NCBI GenBank assembly: GCA_001600415.1
Contig: BCJX01000013.1
Span: forward strand, 600,777 to 664,776
DNA: 64,000 bases
Direction of reading: 5' to 3'
Origin: Pascua guehoae
Lineage: Eukaryota > Basidiomycota > Tremellomycetes > Trichosporonales > Trichosporonaceae
Of this stretch, positions 56,201 through 64,000 are shown in pieces. Within the stretch, counting starts at the first letter, position 1. The number at the start of each line of letters is the position of its first letter. Made by a program: the position numbers and the translations under genes. The notes under the pieces were generated by a model. The model made no database searches and was not told where the DNA came from. It saw only the letters and a list, made by a program, of their open reading frames with translations.

Positions 56201-58590
56201 CACATCATCCTTTTGCTTCTTGCCAAACATGTTGAGCGCAGTCATGGAGATACGCTTTCCGATGCTCCTGCGCTTGTCCTTCTTGGACTCGACCTTGAGG
56301 CTCTTGTGCGAGTCGCTGCCGACCGACGACGTGCCGCTCGCATCGCGGCTGTGGCTACCAAGCACAGGGGTCGACGCCTGCTTGCGCAGCGTTCGGGACG
56401 CGGCAGCCTCGCTCGTAGCGAGGGCAGTCGTGCTCCCGTTCGCGTCCCGTGCTTTCGAGTACCCGAGCGCCGAGCTCTTGCGGAAGCTGGCGTTGGGGTC
56501 CGAAGGGCTGACGGGCGCAGCCATGCTCCTGGGAACGGTAATAACAGGGACCTCCTTTTCAAAGTTGGAAGGTGACGTTTCGAATGCCGCAAACACGTCG
56601 GGCACAATCTCAACCTTTGGCTGGGGCGGTGATGCCTTTTTGCCTGTGAGCGCCGCAAGGGCGTCGGGTACCACAGTGGGCGGCTTGGCGACCTCGAGCG
56701 GCTTGGGCGACTCTGCAGGCCATCCGGCAGCTGTCGCTGCCGTGGCGGGCGCGGCCGACTCCATGGGCGTCGGCTTTTCGGCGGGCCAGCCTGCAGCCGT
56801 GGCGGTAGCGGCCGAATCGAGCTTGGGAGTCGAGGGGGTAGGCTGCGTCGACACTGCCGCCTTTGCAGCGGCGACGTTGGCCTTGGCTGATACCGGGAGG
56901 GGAGGAACAGGAGGAACGTCTGCCTTGGCACCGCGCAAGTTGGGCTTGCTCTGGGTGCGGCGAACATTCTTGTCGGGGCCAGGTGCGGTAAACAGGTTGC
57001 TGAGGTTGCTGAGCGACACTCTGTTGGTGAGTGTCCTGCGGCGGCTCTGCTTCTCCTCCTTGCTGGGAGGCGCGGGGGCGACGGGGGCAGGCTCTGCCGG
57101 CGCGGCCGGCGCGGGAGCCTGCTTGGGAAGGGCAGGGACCGGGGGGACGTCATCCTGCTTTGCCTCGTGCTTCTTGCCTTTGCGCGAAAAGAGTGCCGAC
57201 AGCGAAAGTGTCCGCCTGCGCCCAGCCTTGGGGTTCTCGGGTGCCGCCTTTGTCTTCTCCTTTTGTGGGAGCGGCGCTTTAGGTGTTTTGGGAGTCACAG
57301 CGGCAACAGCAGCAACAGCAGCTTTAGCTACGGGATTCTTTGGAGCACTCGCAGGCGAGGGGGCGGGGGCAGCATCAATCTCGTCGGGGTTGGGCAGGTC
57401 GCGCATGAGCGAGTGGAACTCGTCGTCAAACTTGCTGCCGCGCTGTTGTGTCCTGTCCTGCATGTCGGCAGCACGCTTTGGCATCGGGATATCGCCATTG
57501 CCCGAGCGACGTGCAAACGGCGGGGTGGGCGTTGTGAAGCTCATCGGCTTGGTTTCCTTCTGCTGGGGAGCGGGCTGTGTCGGCTGGGGCGGAGCGCCAT
57601 CGCCGTTCACGGGCGGCATTGCGTCTGCGTCCCCAATGAGACGGGCAGGTCCACCAAACGACTCGCCCGACGCACGAGGATACAGGGCGACCGGAGTGGT
57701 GTCCATTTCGTCTGTGTGTCAGCAAACGCCGGGTCGAGGATCAGGCACGTACCGTCGGGTGGGTGGAGGACGACAGTGGGCATGGGGATGAGCGAGTCGA
57801 CGCTTCGTGATGCAGCGACAGTGCGTCCGCCGAGGTAGGGCCTCTGGGGAACGGGGTCGGTGACGAGACGGAGAGGGGGTGGGGGCGCACGGCGAGAGGA
57901 CGTCGAGGGATAGTTGGGCGTGTGCGGAGCCGAGGGGTTGCTCGGTCCTGCGGTGGTGTGCGATGCTGTGGTCGCCTGAGCGCCAAAAGCAGCACGGGAA
58001 GGTGAGGGCGGGGATGCGGACTGCGCCTTTGCACTGTGCGACTGTACCCTCGGCGGAGGGGTTGCAAGGGGCGGCGACGGCGGTGGAGGTGACGACAGCG
58101 CTGGGGCCACTGATACTCGTTGCCTGGACGAGCTGTGAGTGGAGCCCGAGCTGTAACTCGACGTCGTGCTGGCGCTGCAGACCGACGAGTCGACAGACGA
58201 GTTGCGCAGTGTGGCGCGCATGGCCGCAATCTTGTCGGCGTACTGGTCTGCCCCTACAATGTTTGCTGCGGGTCCGACGGGGTGCGAGTGCTTGAGCTGG
58301 GTGGTGACATCGTCCATCGTGGGCCAGGTATCGGGTGCCATTGCTGCAGGATGGGGTGCGTACATGGGCTGGGGCAATGGCGGTTCTGGCTCCTTTACGC
58401 GTGACCGCGATCGCGAGAGAGAAGAAAGAGAAAGCGTGGAAGAGTACCGTCGTAGTGCTGGTGGCCGTGAGGGTGGCAGATAGCTCGAGGAAGACGACGA
58501 CAATGAAGACGTCTCTGTCGACGGCAACGAAGTGGTTGATGGGGAGAAGCGCATGTTGGAGAGCTGCCCCGTGGGTCTGTTTGGGTGCAT
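53243..58590 (-). CDS. Large disordered Ser/Pro/Ala-rich protein with repeated basic-hydrophobic motifs
   Basis: Two exons, 57753-58590 and 53243-57711, joined by a 41-nt intron give 1,768 residues from the ATG at 58590 (MHPNRPTGQLSN); an earlier start in a further exon is possible. Nearly all of it is low-complexity Ser/Pro/Ala/Thr with many SP/TP sites. No catalytic domain was recognised. Three related segments recur in the middle: RRRTLSLSALFSRKGKKHE, RRRTLTNRVSLSNLSNLF and RRSIGKRISMTALNMFGKK, each followed by a proline motif (DDVPPVPALP, ADVPPVPPLP, DDVPALPAMP). The extreme C-terminus RPLHYGVSEVTAN looks constrained. Candidate roles (scaffold of polarity, septation or actin) are speculation. 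The 853-residue antisense ORF is a codon-bias shadow. It has no close recognised family. Confidence 0.75.
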
Positions 58591-59513
58591 ACGTGGGGCC
58601 TGGTTGCCGTCTAGGTTGCTCGCGACTCGGTTGCGTGCCGTGTCTCGTGTCGTTTGTCGTCTCGTGATCGTGGTCGTGGTGGTGGTCAAGGGGCGGGCGG
58701 CGTGGGGGGTGAGGTGGCACTCTGGGTGGTGGCAGTTTAACTATAGACCGGGAACGGGCTGGGTTTCGGGGAGGTCGAAATTGATCCCAACTGGGTGAGA
58801 AGCAGGCGCGAGACCAGAGGGTCGCGAGGGTGTAGAGTTGTTGAAAACGAGTGTTGTTGTGCCGTAAAGGCTGTTGGGCGTGAGATAGGAACAGAGAGGA
58901 ACAAGACGGAGAGACGCAACCACTGCACCAGATGGGCAGTATACGATTCAAAATCGCGGCCAGCGGTCTGCGGCAGGGCGGCAGCGTATGGGTTATGGGT
59001 GAGGGTGGTCGAGCCCGAACGACGTAAGGCAACGGTATGACCGACAGGGCTCGGGCCGTGCCGCGGAGCGTCGGCGATGGTAAAAGAGCCGACAAAGGTA
59101 AAGGGAACAGGGGCAACCCAAAGCGAAAGCGAAAAGGAAACAAGAAAGGAACAGACGAGTTGAAAGTTGATAGAGGGAGGGAGGATCACCTTGCGGAATG
59201 ACCACGAGGAACGAGGTTTTGAACACGAGCAATCCACTCACCCTCGAGCGCATGCACAGGATTGCATCGCACACAAGAGAGAGAGAGAGGCGCAAAGGGT
59301 GCGTGCATGCGTAGGTTGAGCAGGCAGGCGGGCAGTAGGGAAGGTGGGGTGACAAAGGGACGATGGGGGAGCGCCCATGGCATACGTCCGTGTCCTAGCC
59401 AGTTGGGCAGACTCTGTCTGTCTGATTGGATTGGATTTCATTTACATTGGGATAAAGAGGGCTGTTTCATCCCTCTGCGCTCTGTCAATCATCGTCGGTT
59501 GGGAAAAAAAAAA
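58591..59513. promoter_or_regulatory. Upstream region of the large disordered-protein gene
   Basis: On the minus strand the DNA is rich in CT and CCTTT tracts (58690-59400), the usual promoter/5' UTR texture. Minus ORFs across it are translations of these tracts. Confidence 0.5.
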
Positions 59514-59537
59514 AGGCTTCAGGCTTCAGGCTTCAGG
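59507..59537 (+). repeat. Poly-A followed by GGCTTCA repeat
   Basis: After a run of about 12 A come three perfect copies of ggcttca and a partial fourth. Confidence 0.8.
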
Positions 59538-61103
59538 TAGCTGTAGGCAGCGCAGGCTTGTAGGATGTGTTGCAGAAGGGCCATGGCGGCGGCTGTTTGT
59601 GACTGTGGCTGTTGAGAGTGGGTGGCATGGGTGGGTGGGCATGTGAAGAATAGGGACAACATGGACCATGTTTGCGGGACAACTGCTAGCTAACAGCTGT
59701 CCCCCGGGGGCCGTTGAGTGTTGTTTTCAGGGAAAAGGCCAAAGTCGCTTCGGGTTCCTGTCTACTGCCGCCATCCGCACAACCCTGTAGGCCTTGAGTC
59801 TGGTCCGCAAAACTCGCCTGCTTCGAATGGCAGCATAAACCTTATGGCGTATGGGACTGCCTGTATCGAATACGGGCACACGAGCCCAGACTCATACCCA
59901 AAACGGGTGGCGGGTTAATATGCTGTCATGCAGTCGGGTTCCGTGGCTTGGCAAGGACGTTGACAGAGGACAAGAGGACGCGGCTGTACGGCAGACACGG
60001 CAACAACAGTGGGACGCGCGACGCGACCCAAACAACCATGGCGTGCCTGAACCTTGGTTTGCTGCCCAAAACATGCAAAACATGGAGCAAAAACATGATG
60101 GTTTGAGAATGCAAAAACAACAGGTGTAAACAAACACTGATGAGACTGGTTCAGCAGCCCGGGGTGTGTCGGATGTCGGATCGACATCGCGGTATCGTCA
60201 GACATGAATTAAACTGAAACGCGGCTGTTGCCGACCACCCAATTCGCTTCAAGTGTGGTCTAGACTCGGCCAGACCTCTAGTCTGCGGTTCACATGCACT
60301 ATGTGCGGCAACTACCAGCACTATCGATGAGCTAGTCACTCTGCTGCCTCGTCATTTTCGGTCCAGGAAACCCGCCCCCACCAGGGTACAACTACTGATA
60401 ACTTGACACTTGCTCTCCTGGACATGACCGCGGCCGATCAGGACCTGTCAGCTGCACCAGTACCTGCCCGCCACCAGACGTTTCATTCCCACCGCCCAGT
60501 CGACATTGTCCGACAGTATGTCTGCGTGACAACATGAGACATGAGACGCAATGTAGCCAACGCAAACGGTTATGAAAGAGGTCCAGTTGAGACCCGCCCC
60601 ACGCAACTGTGGTGTTGGCATGAGGCGACCAGAGGATGACGGCCGAGATGGCCAGATGATACCGGTACACGGTATGTGAGTTCCAGTTTGTGGTTCCCAC
60701 GTTTGTCTACGCCCGACCCGCCACTTTGTCAAACCGTCTCGTGCATCATGTTACGTCCGACAGCCACTACCCACTCGCCATCCGCCCACCCGCCATCACC
60801 GGTCGTCGCGGAAACGCAACAAGGCACACACGTCTTCAAAGCGTGCTGCCCGATACGTCTTGCCGGATCGCTTGTCCCACATGTTGCACCTCGCTGGTTG
60901 CAGCCACCGGAACCGCCGGAACCACCCCATATTTCTTGTTTACATGCTTGTTTGCAACAGACTTGGGCGGACCCACGACCCCAACATATGTCCAGGCCGT
61001 CAACATCGACTTGGATCCTGGAACCGACATGTGCCTACTGAGCCGACCAGCTTGGCAGACCCCAAAAGGGACCGCACGACATGTTCACCAAGATTGTGCC
61101 GAC
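59538..61103. other. Gene-poor stretch
   Basis: No conserved gene on either strand. The plus ORFs starting at 60690 and 60860 overlap each other in different frames, lack domain motifs and run into tandem repeats, so neither is called. Confidence 0.5.
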
Positions 61104-61208
61104 ATGTTTACAACATGCGGTTTGACTTGGGATCAACGGTACGTCCACTGGATCCTGTTCTTACAACACGGGAGGAAGTGGGGTCAACGGTACGTCCACC
61201 CAGATCCA
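61104..61208 (+). repeat. Tandem pair of about 52-bp units
   Basis: Two adjacent units share ttacaaca-c-g, g(g/a)tcaacggtacgtccac and a gatcc end, with scattered differences. Confidence 0.65.
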
Positions 61209-61489
61209 ATGTTTACATGGGACGGTATGTTTCACCTCGGACCCAGAAAGCTCAGCTCTGCCCAGACCCAGAAATGTCAGCTCGCCTGTTCCTGCGGAGG
61301 GACCTGATTGCGGGGAAGACATACGACGAGCAGGGAGGGCACGGAGTCGTCTTGTTTGGGTCCATCTTTACGGCTGTCGTACTGATCTGTGCTATGGGGA
61401 CGCTGGTGGCTGATCGCAGACCGCACCAGCAACCCACGCCTTGGTAGGCATTTCGTGTAGCTTGGCACGCTGCATGTCTCAGCAACATG

Positions 61490-61960
61490 GCCAAACGTGC
61501 CCAGACACGACCAAAGACGATCACCATGACCAAACTCGCCCAAACACGGCAGAACACGATCAACATGACCAAACATGAAACTGGCACCGACCCACATGGT
61601 CAACCCAGCCATATGCCAACATGTTCAACCTGGTCAAGATGACGAAAGTGGCCAACATGACCAACATGCAACATGACCAACGTGACCAACCTGTTCAACC
61701 TCATCGACCTCATCAACATGACAAACTAACCAACGTGACCAGCATGATTAACGTGGCCAACATGGCTAACGTGACCAACGTGGTTAACGTGGCCAACATG
61801 GCTAACGCGGCCAACACGATCAACATGACTCCGACCAACATGGACCAACGTGGCTAACGTGGCCCGTGGCCAACATCAACGCGACCCCGACCACCACGAC
61901 CAACACCAAACCCCACCAACACGACCAACACGCCCAGCCTACCCAGCCTCACCACCCCGC
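61490..61960 (+). repeat. Degenerate 9-bp satellite (consensus RYYAACRTG)
   Basis: From about 61640 to 61870 the DNA is built of 9-bp units such as gccaacatg, gctaacgtg, accaacgtg and gttaacgtg, grading into looser cca(a)aca/cgacc repeats on both sides. The period of nine keeps every frame partly open, which explains the VANMTN-type ORF. Confidence 0.85.
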
Positions 61961-63643
61961 CATGAGCCCAGCGATCCCCCGCAGAAAATGACCCTCCCGG
62001 GATCCCCGAGCAGATAGCGCCCCACATCGCACACACGCCTGCCGGGTCGTGAGTACGCCCAACCCCGCCTGCCCCCCGTCCGTCCTCGCACATTGCGAAT
62101 TCCGTAAAGCTCGCCGCAAGCAGGCCTGCGCTCCTCACTGTAGTCGAACACCAGCATGAGCCACCGTAGACTCTCTTCGGATGCAGGCTCTACCTTGCAG
62201 CTTTGCAACTTTGACTTTGTCCCCGGCATACTCCGCCCGGGCACAAAGCGTACAGCTAGACCGAGGTGGCCCCAGATTGATCCAGCTCGTCTCCACCCAC
62301 TCTTACGCTGTTGAACAACCGTTCTGCACAAGTACAGACAGATGGTGATATGCTGCGCTCCGTTATATGCCCCCCAACACACCGAACCGCCCGCTGCCGC
62401 CTCGCGAACAGGGCCAAGCCATGCGCAACCCTTCCCACCGCAGTCTGTTGGCGCCGCGGGCAGGACCCAATTGGCAGGATCGGTGGGGTGACCGTTACGA
62501 ATGCGCGCGGGGACTGCGAGCAAGGTCCCTGCGAGTGTGGGGTTTGGTTGTGGTTGTGATTGTACTTGTGCTTGTGCTTGTGCTTGGTATCTCCACCTCG
62601 ATGGCGATAGCGAGGGACGACGCCAGAGCCCCGAGGTTACGTGGTAATCTTCGGTACGGGCTGGGGTGCGTCGTGTCGTGTGAGTTTGCGCTATCGCTCG
62701 CAACGGCGTCTGTTGGTGCCCCAGCGCCCAGGGGGGATGGGGGGAGAGGAAATGTGGGGACGACCGCGGCTAAGTGGGTTGAGTGAGGGATGTGCGAGAG
62801 GCCAGGTACACTGTCTGCGTGCCGTGCGTGTTAGAGTGCGGACGTGGTTTGATGGCGTGCTGCGGAATAAGTAAACCTGACCAATGTGGGGCGTTGACTG
62901 TATCCGCAGGTGACAGGACTGATCTCGGTGCTAGCTCGTGAAACGCAGACGGGCCTTGCTGTAAGCATGTGGCTGACGTGACCTGGTGCGTTCCCAGTTC
63001 GACGGAGGTGACGACGAGATGGAGCGGCTCGGTGGGAAGTGGACTGGATAGTCAGATCCGGACGGGACGAGTAAGAACGGGTGCGTGATGGGCTCAGCCG
63101 GTGAGGAATGTGCCCAACTAGAGCAAGACGACCTACACCAAGCCGAGAGCACCACAATGCAAAGCTGCAGATGAGTAACACCCACTTGACTGTTACACCC
63201 ACCTGCCACGACACGGCACAGCTGCCGACGATCCCACTCTGGCGGCACCCAACTGCCCGCGGCCAACATGCCAACGTCGGGCGAGCAAGGACACGATTAC
63301 TGTCGGCGTCCCAGGAAGAGCGGTTCTGACCCCTTGGGCGCGTTCACGTTGCTCTCCATCGCGCGCCAGGCAGGTTCGCCAGCGATCCGAAAGCCCCCAA
63401 TGGCCCCAACCGATTTCGGTGCGTCGTCAGAGTTGGCCGACGTGTCGGACGCCAACACCCCCCTCACCCCCTCACCCCCAGCCCCTCACCCCCTCACCCC
63501 CAACACCCTCCTCGCCCTCTTCCCCACCGCCCTCTACATGACCACGACCACGACCACGACCAGAACCATGACCCGCACAAGCTCCAACGCCGCAGCTACG
63601 TCCCCCACCGTCCCAGACCCCGCGCACGCGGTCAACCAGCACC
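61961..63643. other. Gene-poor stretch with an unassigned minus ORF
   Basis: A 254-codon minus frame (61939-62703) includes ASEESLRWLMLVFDYSEERR, faintly like the end of a protein kinase domain, but start, upstream motifs and splice sites are lacking. It may be a gene remnant or chance. A cacccccctcacccc tract lies near 63459-63500. Confidence 0.4.
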
Positions 63644-63763
63644 TCTTCGCTAGTATATCGGCTAGTATAATCGCCTCTCAACACAGAGTCCCCGCGGCGA
63701 GCGACCTCGGTCGCTCGGTGCTGGACATCGCGATAGAGCAGGGTTCGACTCCCTGGCGGAGAA
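63644..63763 (+). tRNA. tRNA-Glu (anticodon CTC) with a 48-nt intron
   Basis: Acceptor TCTTCGC pairs with GCGGAGA (one G-U). D arm GTAT/GTAT uses wobble pairs, as in other tRNA-Glu. The anticodon stem ATCGC/GCGAT encloses CTCTCA and C, with an intron (63681-63728) after position 37. The T arm CAGGG-TTCGACT-CCCTG is perfect, the discriminator is A, and GCTTTTT follows as terminator. The mature length is 72 nt. The intron contains the hairpin CGAGCGACC-TC-GGTCGCTCG. Confidence 0.88.
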
Positions 63764-63916
63764 GCTTTTTGGGCCGTGGGCGGGGGCGTGTGCGTTGAGC
63801 GCTGGACGTGCGCGTCGAGCGCCGGACGTGGAAGGACGTGGAGCGAGTGCCGTGTGGGGGGGTGCGTGGTGTCGTGCGGGGCAGTGTCGTGCGGGGCGGT
63901 GTCGCGCGAGGCGCGG

Positions 63917-64000
63917 TGTGCGAGGCGCGGTGTGCGAGGCGCGGTGTGCGAGGCGCGGTGTGCGAGGCGCGGTGTGCGAGGCGCGGTGTGCGAGGCGCGG
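63917..64000 (+). repeat. 14-bp tandem array reaching the window end
   Basis: Six perfect copies of tgtgcgaggcgcgg fill 63917-64000, preceded by looser gtgtcgtgcggggc units from about 63870. The array is cut by the window edge. Confidence 0.9.

Noticed and set aside
55230..57791. 853-codon plus-strand ORF opposite the large disordered-protein gene
   Set aside because: It is the exact antisense of a Ser/Pro/Ala-rich frame with GC-rich third positions, which leaves the opposite strand open. It has no domain motif of its own.
60690..61447. Overlapping plus ORFs of 205 and 195 codons
   Set aside because: Two frames open over the same DNA, repeat-derived internal duplication, no domain and no splice structure.
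61939..62703. 254-codon minus ORF with a faint kinase-end resemblance
   Set aside because: The resemblance rests on about 20 residues, and no catalytic motifs or start context were found. A remnant is possible but not supportable.
63268..63798. 176-codon plus ORF at the right end
   Set aside because: It runs across the tRNA-Glu gene and simple CACCCC/ACGACC repeats.
1..64000. CRISPR array, bacterial operons or plasmid origin
   Set aside because: The spliced genes, tRNA introns and GPI-anchored protease show a fungal nuclear sequence; no array of equal repeats with unique spacers exists.

Overview
The window is fungal nuclear DNA. Genes are cut by many short introns (about 30-90 nt) with GTRNGT donors, CTRAC branch points and YAG acceptors; promoters are CT-rich, GC is high, and an Argonaute, a GPI-type aspartic protease and PI-PLC are present. 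This fits a Tremellomycete basidiomycete, possibly Trichosporonales; the order-level placement is inference from gene content and style, not from a database search. Reading left to right: (1) 1-6.3 kb holds the 3' end of a TREX-2/PCID2 (Csn12/Thp1-type) gene and, convergent to it, a long gene whose layout (helical N-terminus, PH-like fold, long basic disordered region, C-terminal coiled coil) matches meiotic axis core proteins of the Red1/Rec10/SYCP2 type. (2) 7-20 kb holds a cerevisin-like vacuolar serine protease, an AcpS-type phosphopantetheinyl transferase with large low-complexity inserts, an Argonaute with about 30 exons, and an FGGY sugar kinase of the D-ribulokinase (YDR109C/FGGY) type. 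(3) 20-34 kb holds a yapsin-like aspartic protease, a divergent kinase-like protein, a single-pass surface protein, and gene-poor DNA with two kinds of small terminal-inverted-repeat elements. (4) 34-47 kb holds an intronless bacterial-type benzoylformate decarboxylase, an intronless phosphoinositide phospholipase C, a continuous gene fusing mitoribosome assembly factor Rsm22 to ketopantoate hydroxymethyltransferase PanB, a tRNA-Lys(CTT), and cytosolic serine hydroxymethyltransferase. (5) 47-64 kb holds DNA topoisomerase III with a zinc-finger/zinc-knuckle tail, a 1,768-residue disordered protein, and then a gene-poor, repeat-rich stretch ending in a tRNA-Glu(CTC) and a 14-bp tandem array that runs off the window. 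The most notable items are the Rsm22-PanB tandem protein with an internal presequence-like segment between its halves (parallel to the Rsm22-Cox11 tandem protein of fission yeast), the candidate basidiomycete meiotic axis core protein, a TA-flanked MITE family (three copies), and a 400-bp inverted-repeat element carrying telomere-like CCCTCTAA repeats. Functional links are few: serine hydroxymethyltransferase makes the methylene-folate that PanB consumes and the two genes are convergent neighbours; PanB starts the pantothenate/CoA route and AcpS-type transferases use CoA. Exon limits were worked out by eye from splice signals and frame; those given as exact were checked for phase, others are marked approximate.
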